The notes beneath the pieces are model-generated. The model ran no database searches, was not told the DNA's origin, and worked only from the letters and a program-made list of their open reading frames with translations. DNA of 51,394 nucleotides from Catenulispora sp. (lineage in GTDB: Bacteria; Actinomycetota; Actinomycetes; Streptomycetales; Catenulisporaceae). Below are positions 15,044 through 23,239 of this stretch, in pieces (the stretch's first letter is position 1; the number at the start of each line of letters is the position of its first letter). The stretch spans positions 1 through 51,394 of the forward strand of contig JABFWL010000200.1 in assembly GCA_013362315.1 (NCBI GenBank), given 5' to 3'. The position numbers were made by a program, and so were the translations under genes.

Positions 15044-15685
15044 GTGGGCCTAAGATTCACAGGCTGGACCGAACGGGCGTACGACGTGTTGCTGGAACTT
15101 GGCGGCGAACCGTCGAAGGAGACCCGCGAGGGGGTGCGGCGTCCGCGTGAGCAACTCGTGCGAAAGCCGATGATCGACCTTCTCAACGATATGGCCGAAG
15201 CGGATCCGTTCTATGAGGACTTCTCGGTCTGGGGGTATGCGAGTACGGCGTTTTGGTGGCAGAACCAGTGTGCCACCGTACGCGCGGGGCGCCACGTCGA
15301 GATCGCCTTCCGCTTCAATCTCGACGGTCTGCACGTGAAGGCGGCCTGGTGGTACGCCGATCCGGACCAGATCGCGCGGTTCCGTTCGGCCGTCGCGGCG
15401 GCGGAGAGCGGATCAGAGCTCGAAGGACTGCTCGCCGGTCTGGCGCGGAGCGGTCACGAGATCCTCGGGGACGTCATGAAGCGGGTTCCACGCGGCATTC
15501 CCGCCGACCACCCGCGCGCCGGCCTGCTCAAACACCGTTCGCTCCTCGTCGGGCGCGAGCTGGAGTCCGTCGGCCCGGTTCAGGACGTGTCACCGGTCCT
15601 TGCCGCGTGTGAGCGTTTCCGCCCGCTGCTGACCTGGCTGTGCACACACGTCGAGGCGCCGGACGGCAGCGCCCCCGAGGAGTGA
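15044..15685 (+). CDS. DUF2461-like hypothetical protein
   Basis: The 213-residue protein starts RFTGWTERAYDVLLELGGEP and continues with DLLNDMAEADPFYEDFSVWGY, VEIAFRFNLDGLHVKAAWWY, QIARFRSAVAAAESGSELE and KRVPRGIPADHP. That resembles the DUF2461 (TIGR02453) family, where a conserved KR.PRG..ADHP motif is typical. The function of the family is not established. The GTG at 15044 has a CCGAGGC site close by and an AGGAG further up. The gene lies alone between two inward-facing copies of the 41-bp inverted repeat, so it may have been carried or trapped by IS activity. Confidence 0.7.
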   Translation: MGLRFTGWTERAYDVLLELGGEPSKETREGVRRPREQLVRKPMIDLLNDMAEADPFYEDFSVWGYASTAFWWQNQCATVRAGRHVEIAFRFNLDGLHVKAAWWYADPDQIARFRSAVAAAESGSELEGLLAGLARSGHEILGDVMKRVPRGIPADHPRAGLLKHRSLLVGRELESVGPVQDVSPVLAACERFRPLLTWLCTHVEAPDGSAPEE

Positions 15686-15845
15686 GCGGCACGGCACTCG
15701 ATGAGGTCTTCCAGCCCCCACTTGTTCCGCATCCCTGCACCTCCACACGGTTCCGCCGAGAATGACAGAACTCTGGTTCGATGCGCAGGACATGCCAACC
15801 ACTCAAGCCAATCCGAAGCCCTTTCGCAGCCCCGCCGTTACAGAC

Positions 15846-15886
15846 AGCTACTTTGCGTCTGGTGACACGAACCCGAGCGCCGGGCC
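15846..15886 (+). repeat. 41-bp inverted repeat, right copy (end of IS630-type element)
   Basis: This perfect 41-bp match in inverted orientation to 14924-14964 begins AGCTACTTTGCGTCTGGTGA. A transposase reading frame begins 5 bp after it. That is the position expected for the left terminal repeat of an IS630-type element, with the TA near its tip. Confidence 0.85.
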
Positions 15887-15891
15887 GTTGT

Positions 15892-16040
15892 GTGAGATAT
15901 GCGCAAGGTGGCGGGTTGACCGCCGAGCGTAGAGCGGTGCGAGAGCAGCTGAGGATGCAGGCCGGTGAGCGGTTCGCCGTCGGCGACGACAACGCGGTGA
16001 TCGCCAAGGAGCTGCGGGTGCACGTTGTCCGTGGTCGGCC
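15892..16040 (+). mobile_element. N-terminal remnant of an IS630-type transposase
   Basis: From GTG 15892 the frame gives about 50 residues: VRYAQGGGLTAERRAVREQL, then GERFAVGDDNAVIAKELRVHV. This is the N-terminal helix-turn-helix of IS630-family transposases (typical start RYPxGGGLTAExR). It ends where the convergent DinB gene begins. The catalytic DDE part is missing, so the element is dead. Together with the preceding 41-bp end it marks the left edge of an old insertion. Confidence 0.75.
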
Positions 16041-16760
16041 CTACTCGGCGTCCTGTGCCTCGATGAGGTCGAGGTCGCGAACGCAGAAGCGGTGGTGCTC
16101 GAAGGTCTCGTTCAGCACCGTGCCGAGGCACCGCCGCACCAAGCGGCCCCGGGCGTACGGCGGCCAGACATCGTCGTCGGGCACCGGCGCCGGGGCTGCG
16201 AGCTGCCCGGCGGTGACCTCGTCGAGCCAGGCCTCGAGCTCGGCGGCCTGTGCGTCGCGCACGCTCACGATCTCGTCGAGGGCCGGATCGAGCGAGAGGT
16301 CAAGCCCGTGCGCTCCACGGTAGGGCTCGACGGTCGGCCCGATGCCCATCGGCGTGAACAGCTCCGTCGAACCCAGGCAGCAGCGGCGGAACCACGAGTC
16401 GTGGACGAAGACCAGGTGGCGCATCGTCTGCACCGCCGACCACTCGTCGTTCACGCTGCGGCGCTCGATGCCGGGCGTACGGCGCATTCGCTCGATTGTG
16501 GCGGCCCAGCCGGCGTGGAGCTGACGCGATGCCTCGCGCAGATCGTGAAGGTCCTGGGAGCGGATCAGCACCCGCACCGGATGACGCCGGTCGAGCTCTG
16601 CCTCGACGTACTCGGTGACCTCGACACCGTTCACCACGAGGTTGGTGACGAGCCCGTCGATCACGGCATCCTGCATGACGACGCCGATCAGGCGTGCCCC
16701 GGTCAAGTCGCACTCGCGGAACTCCGCACCGTGCAGATCCTCATCGATATACCGCGTCAT
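16041..16760 (-). CDS. DinB-like protein with N-terminal pentapeptide-repeat stretch
   Basis: From the ATG at 16760 the 239-residue protein opens with pentapeptide-like turns (DLHGAEFRECDLTGARLIGV). It continues with a DinB/YfiT-type four-helix bundle: LREASRQLHAGWAATIERMR, SVNDEWSAVQTMRHLVFVHD with a conserved metal-site His, and ETFEHHRFCVRDL. DinB-fold proteins use a His triad to bind a metal and often act as thiol-dependent transferases. An upstream in-frame start (16802) would add 14 residues without family match. The gene ends right against the IS630 remnant. The biological role is unknown. Confidence 0.78.
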   Translation of the reverse strand: MTRYIDEDLHGAEFRECDLTGARLIGVVMQDAVIDGLVTNLVVNGVEVTEYVEAELDRRHPVRVLIRSQDLHDLREASRQLHAGWAATIERMRRTPGIERRSVNDEWSAVQTMRHLVFVHDSWFRRCCLGSTELFTPMGIGPTVEPYRGAHGLDLSLDPALDEIVSVRDAQAAELEAWLDEVTAGQLAAPAPVPDDDVWPPYARGRLVRRCLGTVLNETFEHHRFCVRDLDLIEAQDAE

Positions 16761-16770
16761 GGTCCGCATA

Positions 16771-16992
16771 CTAGGTCCGGGCACCGACAAGCCAGCCTCC
16801 AAGGTTGTTTTGGCCCCTCACCACGATCAATATGGCCAGTAGTCCCACGGTGCCGGCCAGCGTCACTACGGATATGGAATGTGTGGACAGGTATAGCCCT
16901 CCCAGCCCCGTGATCACGGAATTGAACACGAGGGTCGCGATCGTAGCGCGCCGTCTCAGGTCCCTGGGATGTGGTTGGTCCCTGCTCTTCAT
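16771..16992 (-). CDS. Small two-helix membrane protein
   Basis: The 73-residue protein has a basic N-terminus (MKSRDQPHPRDLRRR) and two hydrophobic stretches, IATLVFNSVITGLGGLYL and ISVVTLAGTVGLLAILIVV, separated by a short loop. This fits a small integral membrane protein with cytoplasmic ends. It lies 10 bp upstream of the DinB gene on the same strand and may be co-transcribed with it. No family is recognised. A weak ribosome site (CGAGG) and small size lower the confidence. Confidence 0.5.
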   Translation of the reverse strand: MKSRDQPHPRDLRRRATIATLVFNSVITGLGGLYLSTHSISVVTLAGTVGLLAILIVVRGQNNLGGWLVGART

Positions 16993-17329
16993 GACTAATA
17001 GAGCCTCGGCAGGTCAGTTCAGTGCAATCGACTGTGTACGTCAGCCGCCGCATGGTCTGCGTCCCGACGAAGATCGACCCCGGCGTTGACATCGGGGATC
17101 TGATGGCTCGGGTCCCGTCGCCAGGAATCGCGATCGGGGTCAACTCTTATTTTCTGGCTTTCCCGCTTCGCCCCGAACCATCGGCTGCGAGGATGACGCA
17201 TCGCGCGTCCGGTGCTCGAACCGGTACCGATGGGGGGCGACATCCGCTCCCGCTTCGGTTGCGCATTCTGCTACCTGTCAATGCACTGACGAATATTGTC
17301 CAGAAGCTTCGGTATGAAAGGTGACGCCA
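16993..17329. other. Gap without convincing gene
   Basis: This stretch of about 340 bp separates the small membrane-protein gene (minus strand) from the 215-residue gene (plus strand). Open frames here have poor codon bias and no recognisable motif. It presumably holds divergent promoters, but I could not pick a convincing -35/-10 pair. Confidence 0.5.
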
Positions 17330-17977
17330 GTGTCGAATGGGCCCGCCAGGGTGGTCAACGGTCGCGTCGTCTTCGGGGAGGCCGTGACGCAGGCCGCGCA
17401 GGCGCTGAACCCGATCGGCGCGGTCGGCCGGATCCTCGCCGAGACGTACGCCCTCACCGCCGAGATGCGCCGGATCAGCCTGGAGAAGAACCAGAACGCT
17501 GGCGATAAGGAAATCGCGCTGGCGGTGCTTGAGCAACGGCGTCAGGCTTCCTCCGCGACGATCCAGAATAGTCGGGATTTGCTTGGCTCTTCCGAGGTCT
17601 CCTTGAAGGCTCTTCGGAAGGGTGTCGCGGCCATGCAGCGTGAGCTCGTCAAGCCTGGACTCTCGCTGGAAGACCGGAGCCTCTTTGCCGACATGACCAA
17701 GACTTTCACCGCGCAGCTCCTTCAGCGCCACAAAGACCAGGCCGGAGAATCCACCATCCCCCTCGATCGGCTGCTCAACGGGCCAAGCGCGGTGGCGCTC
17801 GCCCAATCGCTGGGAAGGCCGGACCGTGAACGCAAGTCGCCGTCGGGAGAGAGGAAGAAGGCCGAGGAGCAGGGCACCGCGCCGAAAAACGCCAAGTCCA
17901 AGGCCAAGCCCAGTTCGCAGCCCAAGCCCAAGCCGGAGTCGCGGGACGGCGGCCGCGCTCGCGGCCGCCGCAGCTGA
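17330..17977 (+). CDS. Hypothetical charged protein (first of a two-gene unit)
   Basis: The protein of about 215 residues begins at GTG 17330, which has AAAGGTGA 8 bp before it; an alternative GTG lies at 17321. The N-terminus includes VVNGRVVFGEAVTQAAQALN, then long helices (YALTAEMRRISLEKNQNAGD and AVLEQRRQASSATIQNSRDL) likely to form coiled coil. The final 60 residues are very rich in Lys, Ser, Pro and Arg and are probably disordered. No signal peptide is seen. It precedes a membrane/coiled-coil protein gene by 17 bp, so the two probably form a complex at the membrane. No family is recognised. Confidence 0.65.
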   Translation: MSNGPARVVNGRVVFGEAVTQAAQALNPIGAVGRILAETYALTAEMRRISLEKNQNAGDKEIALAVLEQRRQASSATIQNSRDLLGSSEVSLKALRKGVAAMQRELVKPGLSLEDRSLFADMTKTFTAQLLQRHKDQAGESTIPLDRLLNGPSAVALAQSLGRPDRERKSPSGERKKAEEQGTAPKNAKSKAKPSSQPKPKPESRDGGRARGRRS

Positions 17978-17994
17978 AGGCGGGGCGCCGTACC

Positions 17995-19071
17995 GTGGCG
18001 AAAAGACGTAACGGAGCCGGCGGCAGCGGCTGCGGCATCCTGTTCCTCCCCTTCTTCCTCCTGTTCTTCGCTCTTCCCCTGGTGATGCTCCTGGCGGCGC
18101 CGGCGATCGCCGCGCGCATCGAGACCAGCGGCGTACCGTCCTTTCAGCCGCACCTCCGGGAGTGGCTGTGGGCGTCGCTTGCCACGCCGCCGATCGCCCT
18201 GGTGCTGGTACGCATGGTTCTCTCTGCGGAGGGCCGATACCGCGACCGGTCGCGGAACCGGGTGAAACGCTGGCTCAGCGTCCTGGCGTGGAGCCTCGTC
18301 GTGCTCGGTGCGGTGAACGTCGACGCCTTCCTGGAGCTGACCAGCGCGGGGCACACCGACCACGTCATCTCGGGCGGCGTGGGACTGTTCGCGGTCCCGG
18401 CCGGCCTCGGTATCGCCGCGCTTGTCGCGGCCGCGCTGGCCGACCGCCGCCCGATACCGCCGACCATCGAGGAGGTCCGGGCCGCGGTCGCGGAGACGGA
18501 TCGCGCGTTGCGCCGGGTCCGGGCCGAGAACGAGCGCGTCCATCGCCAGGCCGCCCAGGTCCGGCAACGGCTGGCGAAGCTCCGCGCCCAGTCCTCCGGC
18601 GGCGGGGCGGAGCGACCGGGCCGGGCGCGGGCCGCACACGCCGACCGCCGCAGGCCGGTCAGCCCCGATGTAGAGTTCCGCGCCCTGAAACTCTTCCACC
18701 GCGAGTCCTACCAGTGCGCTGACACCGCGTTCATGGCGTACGAGTCCACGCAGGTCTCATTGCGGTCGCTGTCCTCCGTAGCCCGGGGCGCCCGGATCGG
18801 CGCGCGGCGCTGGGTGCCGAAGGGCCGGGCGGGGCGGCAGGTCCGCGCCGAGATGCGAGACCTCGCGGACTACCTGACCCGCGCCCAGGGTGAGCTACGT
18901 GTCGAGGTCGACAAGGGCCTGGGCCGAGTGCGCTCGTTCAACGCCGACACCGCCGGCCTCAAACACGAGATCCGCGACAACTGCGGCCAGGCCGGCTGGC
19001 AGTGGTTCGAAGCGCTGGAAGAACGCATCGCGGAGGCCAAGGCTGAGCGCCGCGCGAGCCGCGCCGGCTGA
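17995..19071 (+). CDS. Membrane protein with C-terminal coiled-coil domain
   Basis: The 358-residue product starts at GTG 17995 with a basic tip, then has four hydrophobic segments: about 14-38 (GILFLPFFLLFFALPLVMLL), 55-73 (ATPPIALVLVRMVL), 90-108 (VLAWSLVVLGAVNV) and 122-146 (GGVGLFAVPAGLGIAALVAA). A soluble region follows with strong heptad character (VAETDRALRRVRAENERVHR, then QAAQVRQRLAKLRAQ), a basic linker, and another helical part (FRALKLFHRESYQ, MRDLADYLTRAQGELRVEVD). The domain order resembles a membrane anchor for a cytoplasmic scaffold. The upstream partner also has coiled-coil segments. I know of no function for this pair. Confidence 0.7.
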   Translation: MAKRRNGAGGSGCGILFLPFFLLFFALPLVMLLAAPAIAARIETSGVPSFQPHLREWLWASLATPPIALVLVRMVLSAEGRYRDRSRNRVKRWLSVLAWSLVVLGAVNVDAFLELTSAGHTDHVISGGVGLFAVPAGLGIAALVAAALADRRPIPPTIEEVRAAVAETDRALRRVRAENERVHRQAAQVRQRLAKLRAQSSGGGAERPGRARAAHADRRRPVSPDVEFRALKLFHRESYQCADTAFMAYESTQVSLRSLSSVARGARIGARRWVPKGRAGRQVRAEMRDLADYLTRAQGELRVEVDKGLGRVRSFNADTAGLKHEIRDNCGQAGWQWFEALEERIAEAKAERRASRAG

Positions 19072-19098
19072 TCGGCCGGCGCGGTCCCTTCCCGATGC

Positions 19099-19127
19099 GT
19101 TAGCGCCGTGTAAGCGACCTGTTAGCG
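19099..19127 (+). promoter_or_regulatory. Three heptamer direct repeats at exact 11-bp spacing
   Basis: GTTAGCG (19099), GTAAGCG (19110) and GTTAGCG (19121) are direct repeats starting 11 bp apart, so all lie on one face of the helix. This is the layout of binding sites for SARP/OmpR-type winged-helix activators such as PhoP in actinomycetes. The sites lie about 70-95 bp before the start of the secreted ricin-like gene (19194). Confidence 0.6.
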
Positions 19128-19193
19128 CTCTGATTCACGCTCATGGTCAGCGGGGGCATCAGCCCGCCGCCGAACACCCGGAGGAGAAAGACC

Positions 19194-19655
19194 ATGAGAA
19201 GCTTCAAGCGCCGTTCGGCCGGGATCGCACTCACCGTGTCGACCGCTCTGCTCGGCGTCGCGGGCGCCTCCACCACGGCCTCGGCCAGCGGCACGTTCAC
19301 GCTCCACGACGTCGCCACCGGCCGCTGCCTCGACAGCAACTACGCGGGCAGCGCCTACGCGCTGGGCTGCAACGGGGGCAACTACCAGAACTGGTACTAC
19401 CTGGGCACCTACTGGAACGGCGCCTACCTGATCGTCGACGCCCAGACCGGGCTGTGTCTCCAGCCCACGGGCACGCAGACCGTCGGGACGGCCTCATGCA
19501 ACTCCAACGACGCCTACGAGGCCTGGATTCCGGTCTCGGTGAACGGTCACACCCGGTACGACAACATAGTCAACGGCTACGCGCTCGACTCCAACACCTC
19601 GGTCTACTACCTGCCCGTCAACGGCGGCAGCTACCAGCTGTGGGATAAGCGCTGA
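19194..19655 (+). CDS. Secreted ricin-B-lectin-like protein
   Basis: The start at 19194 is set by GGAGGAGAAAGACC immediately upstream and gives a clear Sec signal peptide (MRSFKRRSAGIALTVSTALL, then GVAGASTTASAS with an AxA-type site near residue 31). The mature chain of about 120 residues is a beta-trefoil of the ricin B/CBM13 kind: FTLHDVATGRCLDSNYAG, GNYQNWYYLGTYW, LIVDAQTGLCLQPTGT, and a final GGSYQLWDKR. QxW motifs are partly altered (YQNWY, YQLWD). Cys pairs in GRCL/LGCN and GLCL/ASCN fit disulphides. It probably binds extracellular polysaccharide. It has no catalytic module. Neighbouring CAZymes also carry ricin modules. Confidence 0.85.
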   Translation: MRSFKRRSAGIALTVSTALLGVAGASTTASASGTFTLHDVATGRCLDSNYAGSAYALGCNGGNYQNWYYLGTYWNGAYLIVDAQTGLCLQPTGTQTVGTASCNSNDAYEAWIPVSVNGHTRYDNIVNGYALDSNTSVYYLPVNGGSYQLWDKR

Positions 19656-19668
19656 CCACATCGCCCAC

Positions 19669-19712
19669 GGCCCATACCTCGTCCATACCCGCGTATGGGC
19701 GAGGTACGGGCC
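19669..19712. terminator. Long hairpin after the ricin-like gene
   Basis: GGCCCATACCTCGTCCATAC (19669-19688) pairs with GTATGGGCGAGGTACGGGCC (19693-19712) at 18 of 20 positions around a 4-nt loop, 13 bp after the stop codon. There is no T-tract. It could act as terminator or as 3' mRNA stabiliser. Confidence 0.65.
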
Positions 19713-19742
19713 GTCTATGGGAGGGTGTGGCAGGTTATTGGT

Positions 19743-20117
19743 ATGCGCTTTTCTCGCAAGGCCCGAGAGTCCGAAATCGCCACCACAGTGGTGTTGCTGA
19801 GCCCCGACAGCTTGCGGCAGGTGGCGACCGCATCGTTCGGGATGGATCTCGTGCAGCAGGTCGCTCGTCTGCTCGGCTCCGAGCATATTCGCTCGTCAAA
19901 GCTGGGTGAGGAGCTGACCTTGTGGCACGCCGAGGACGGACCAGGGCAGCCGCGCACCGGCCTGCCCAACCCGGCGGCGAGTCGCCTCGCCGCCGAGCAG
20001 GGTCTCTCGCCGGTGGTCGGGACCGCCATCGTCACCGGTCCGCTGCTCTACGGCAGCCCCTATCCGCTTAAGGCCGAAGAGGCCGAGCAGCTCTTGGCGC
20101 GACTGCGCGGTGCCTGA
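19743..20117 (+). CDS. Hypothetical 124-residue protein
   Basis: The reading starts MRFSRKARESEIATTVVLLS and includes DSLRQVATASFGMDLVQQVA, GEELTLWHAEDGPGQPRTGLP, NPAASRLAAEQGL and a C-terminal LKAEEAEQLLARLRGA helix. The NPAASRLA..QG pattern followed by GTAIVTGP recalls DUF3846-like proteins, which have a similar segment, but I cannot assign it firmly. A start at 19695 would add 16 residues overlapping the hairpin. It is soluble and without a signal peptide. Confidence 0.55.
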   Translation: MRFSRKARESEIATTVVLLSPDSLRQVATASFGMDLVQQVARLLGSEHIRSSKLGEELTLWHAEDGPGQPRTGLPNPAASRLAAEQGLSPVVGTAIVTGPLLYGSPYPLKAEEAEQLLARLRGA

Positions 20118-20145
20118 CGGCTGGGTGCGGCGTTCCCGGATATCC

Positions 20146-21078
20146 TCACCCGAACAGCTCCACGCCCATCCTTCGCCGCTCCAGCAGATCCCCACAGAAG
20201 GTCCGCACCGCCCCGGCGACCACCTCCGGCTTCTCCCACGGCATGAAGTGCCCTGCTCCCGGTACCCAGAACGGACCGACCAGCTGCGGGAACGCCACCG
20301 CGCAGCGTTCTGCGACGTGTTCGCCGAGCGTCACCTGGTCCGGTCCGACCAGCACCAGGACCGGCTTGTCCACCGGCTGGTCGGTCATTTCCGGGCCGGA
20401 AATCGGGCGGGTGCCCATCACCACCTCGTAGTCCGCGAACGACGCGCGCAGCCGCTCGGCGTCGGCGTAGGGCGCGGTGTGCAGGGCGATGTCCTCGTCG
20501 CTGAAGGCGCCCGGCGGGCTCCACATCCGGTGCCCGAAGAACTCGCCGATATAGCGGCGCCGGCGCTCCGGGGTGTTCAGCTCGTCGAGCAGGTCGTCGG
20601 CGTGTTTGCCTTGGCGGACCTGGTAGTCGTAGATATGCGGTCGGGGCTTGCCCGGAGGGATCCCGGCGGCCGCGTAGCGGTCCGGAAGATCCGGAACCGA
20701 GTCGTCGAGCAGGACCAGCCGGTCGACCCGGTCCGGGTACCGGGTGGCCATGTCGATGGTCAGCATCGCGCCGAGGTCGTGCCCGGCGACCACGGCCCGC
20801 TGCCAGCCGAGGGCGTCGAACAGGCCGGTCAGGTCGCCGTTGAAGGCCGCGAAGTCGTAGAACCCGTCGGGTGCGAAGTCCGAGTCCCCGTACCCGCGCA
20901 GATCCGGCGCCACGACGTCGAACCCGGCAGTGGCCAGCGGCTCGACGACCCGGGACCAGATCAGGCGGGTACAGGGGAAGCCGTGGATCAGCAGCAGCGG
21001 GACGCCGTCGGCGCCGGCCCGCCGTACCGCGAGCCGGTGACCCTCGCGAACGGTGATGAACTCGGGTGAAATGACCAT
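20146..21078 (-). CDS. Alpha/beta-hydrolase, epoxide-hydrolase-like
   Basis: The 310-residue protein starts at the ATG at 21078 (MVISPEFITVREGHRLAVRR); longer in-frame starts lack homology. It has the oxyanion strand LLLIHGFPCTRLIW, the nucleophile elbow VVAGHDLGAML with Asp as nucleophile (GHDLG, as in epoxide hydrolases and haloalkane dehalogenases), a cap region (GIPPGKPRPHIYDYQ to YAEAERL-like helices) and the catalytic His in PGAGHFMPWEKPE. The Asp nucleophile argues against esterase activity. It stands alone and is convergent with the 124-residue gene. A detoxification role is the usual assumption for this family; there is no local evidence of a pathway. Confidence 0.87.
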   Translation of the reverse strand: MVISPEFITVREGHRLAVRRAGADGVPLLLIHGFPCTRLIWSRVVEPLATAGFDVVAPDLRGYGDSDFAPDGFYDFAAFNGDLTGLFDALGWQRAVVAGHDLGAMLTIDMATRYPDRVDRLVLLDDSVPDLPDRYAAAGIPPGKPRPHIYDYQVRQGKHADDLLDELNTPERRRRYIGEFFGHRMWSPPGAFSDEDIALHTAPYADAERLRASFADYEVVMGTRPISGPEMTDQPVDKPVLVLVGPDQVTLGEHVAERCAVAFPQLVGPFWVPGAGHFMPWEKPEVVAGAVRTFCGDLLERRRMGVELFG

Positions 21079-21444
21079 GATCGATGATCTCACTCCGTAC
21101 TGACAAGCCGAGCGATGACACAAGTGCGGTCGCCCGCCTGACCGCCGAGGAGCCGCTGCCCACTGCCGGCTGCCGTCCCGCTGGTGAGCCTGCGGCAACG
21201 GCTCGCACGGCAACCGCTCACACGCGCACCGCCAGCGTGTCAGAACCCTTACGCCATTCGACAGTCATTCGATTCCCATTCGGGACATTCGCCGTGGATT
21301 TGTTGATTTCGTTGACTTCCGCTGCGGCGGGATCCAGCATCAGCCATGCATTTCGAGCCGGCCGTCCGAGGGAGACGAATGACCAGGAAAGCGTTCGCAG
21401 ACGTGATCAAGAGACAGGCGGATGCCCTGGCATCGGAGGTCCCC
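21079..21444. other. Divergent intergenic region before GH62
   Basis: These 366 bp separate the alpha/beta-hydrolase (minus) from the arabinofuranosidase (plus). They contain a set of CATTCG direct repeats (21255-21291) and a lone TTGACT at about 21312. No small gene was found. Confidence 0.55.
21255..21291 (+). promoter_or_regulatory. Four CATTCG direct repeats at helical spacing
   Basis: CATTCG occurs at 21255, 21266, 21277 and 21286, so spacings are 11, 11 and 9 bp. All copies point the same way and lie on about one helix face, about 155-190 bp before the GH62 start. This suggests cooperative binding of a SARP/OmpR-type activator. Confidence 0.5.
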
Positions 21445-22488
21445 ATGCGGAGAAGACGTATTGCCCGTGGACGTCTGTCCGTCGGGCTCGCCGCCGTGGT
21501 CGCGGCTCTGGTCACGGTGGCGACCATGTTCGTCACCACTCCGGCGCAGGCCGGGACCGGCCTGGCCGGGCCGAGCGCCACCTGCGCTCTCCCCTCGACC
21601 TACCACTGGTCGTCGACGGGGCCGCTGGCGCAGCCGGCGAACGGCTGGGTCGCGCTGAAGGACTTCAGCGACGTCGTCTACAACGGCAAGCACATCGTGT
21701 ACGGCTCGACCGTCAACAAGTCCGGGCAGTACGGCTCGATGGGCTTCGCGCCATTCGCGAACTGGTCGGATATGGCCTCGGCCGGCCAGACCGGCATGAC
21801 CAGCGGCACGGTGGCGCCCACCCTGTTCTACTTCGCGCCCAAGAACATCTGGGTGCTGGCCTCCCAGTGGGGTCAGTGGCCCTTCTTCTACCGCACTTCC
21901 AGCGATCCCACGAAGCCCAACAGCTGGTCCGCGCCGAAGGCCCTGTTCACCGGCAAGCTCCCGTCCGGCGCTCCGATCGACCAGACCCTGATCGCCGACG
22001 GCCAGAACATCTATCTGTTCTTCGCCGGGGACAACGGCCACATCTACCGGGCGAGCATGCCGATCGGCAACTTCCCCGGCAGCTTCGGCTCCAACTACAC
22101 CACCATCATGAGCGACACCACGAACAACCTGTTCGAGGCGCCGGAGGTCTACAAGGTCGCCGGCCAGAACCAGTACCTGATGATCGTCGAGGCGATGGGC
22201 GCGCACGGGCGCTACTTCCGCTCGTTCACCGCGAGCAGCCTGAACGGTTCGTGGACGCCGAACGCCGCCAGCGAGAGCAATCCCTTCGCCGGCAAGGCCA
22301 ACAGCGGCGCCACCTGGACCAACAGCATCAGCCACGGCGACCTGGTCCGCAACAACCCGGACCAGACCAAGACCATCGACCCCTGCAACCTTCAGCTTCT
22401 CTACCAGGGCATGTCCACGAGCACACCGTCCAGCACGCCCTACAACCTGCTGCCGTGGCGGCCGGCCCTGCTCACCCTGCAGCACTGA
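21445..22488 (+). CDS. GH62 alpha-L-arabinofuranosidase, secreted
   Basis: From ATG 21445 (GGAGG at 21435) the 347-residue protein has a Sec signal peptide with a basic start and a [19 protein letters not shown] core ending in PAQA. It then reads through the GH62 catalytic five-bladed propeller: [36 protein letters not shown] (first catalytic Asp), [20 protein letters not shown] (second Asp), FEAPEVYKV (catalytic Glu) and [15 protein letters not shown] at the end. No carbohydrate-binding module is attached. The enzyme removes arabinose side chains from arabinoxylan or arabinan outside the cell. A further in-frame ATG at 21379 also has a GGGAGA site, so the N-terminus is not fully certain. An intrinsic terminator follows. 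Confidence 0.93.
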   Translation: MRRRRIARGRLSVGLAAVVAALVTVATMFVTTPAQAGTGLAGPSATCALPSTYHWSSTGPLAQPANGWVALKDFSDVVYNGKHIVYGSTVNKSGQYGSMGFAPFANWSDMASAGQTGMTSGTVAPTLFYFAPKNIWVLASQWGQWPFFYRTSSDPTKPNSWSAPKALFTGKLPSGAPIDQTLIADGQNIYLFFAGDNGHIYRASMPIGNFPGSFGSNYTTIMSDTTNNLFEAPEVYKVAGQNQYLMIVEAMGAHGRYFRSFTASSLNGSWTPNAASESNPFAGKANSGATWTNSISHGDLVRNNPDQTKTIDPCNLQLLYQGMSTSTPSSTPYNLLPWRPALLTLQH

Positions 22489-22529
22489 TCGCGAGCGACG
22501 CCATCCGCTGATCGACAGGCACCGCCTTG

Positions 22530-22565
22530 AGGAACCCCAGCCGCGAGTAGTCGGCTGGGGTTCCT
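22530..22565. terminator. Intrinsic-type terminator between GH62 and HAD genes
   Basis: AGGAACCCCAGCC (22530-22542) and GGCTGGGGTTCCT (22553-22565) form a perfect 13-bp stem with a 10-nt loop, between convergent genes ending at 22488 and 22593. It probably ends the NRPS operon from one side and the GH62 transcript from the other. Confidence 0.8.
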
Positions 22566-22592
22566 CCCCTGGTGTGCCCTGGTGTGTCGGCG

Positions 22593-23239
22593 TCAGCCAC
22601 TGATCAGCAGCGTCGAGGGCAGCTGGGTGAACGATGCGATGATCCGGTCGGCGCCTTCGAACGTGAGCGTTGCCGTCGCGGGGTTGGGGACGGCGACGCA
22701 GTGCAGGCCGGCGGCCTTGGCGGACGTGACGCCAGGGGGCGAGTCCTCGAAGGCGATCGCCGCGCCGGCGCGCACGCCGAGGGCGGCGACAGTCGCCAGA
22801 TAGATGTCTGGCCGCGGCTTCGGCGGGTGGTCATCGCCGCAGGTGATCACGTCGAAGCGATGCCGCACACCGACCCGCTCCAGGTGCCCGAGGACCCAGT
22901 CGGCGGTCGCGCTGGAGGCGACCGCGAGCCGCAAACCGAGCCGGGAGGCCGCGTCGAGGTAGTCTCGGACGCCTTCGCGCAGGCCCTCGGTCTCCAGCGA
23001 AGCGTCCAGCCGTGCACGCCAGCTCTTGCCGACTTCCTCGGCGTCGAAGGACCCGATCTGTTCCCTGAGATACGCCAGCAGTATCGAGTGACTGTCCCGC
23101 CTTCCCACTCCGCTGCGCCAAACGTCCGTTGGCAGGTGCGTGCCCCGCGCTTCGAACTCCGCCTGCCAGGCGCGTAGCGCCGCGGACTCGGTGTCCATCA
23201 GCAGACCGTCGAAGTCGAAGACGAGGGCGGCGGGCGCGC

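Noticed and set aside
14866-15186. Minus-strand frame of 106 codons across the left 41-bp repeat
   Set aside because: It is Arg/Ser/Thr-rich without homology and overlaps the start of the better-supported DUF2461-like gene.
14924-15886. Phage or integrative-element attachment sites
   Set aside because: The 41-bp copies are inverted, not direct, and one adjoins an IS630 transposase start. No integrase gene is nearby.
16993-17329. Possible small gene of about 100 codons on the plus strand (17022-17324)
   Set aside because: It has no ribosome site, mixed codon bias and no motifs, and it overlaps the expected promoter region of the following gene.
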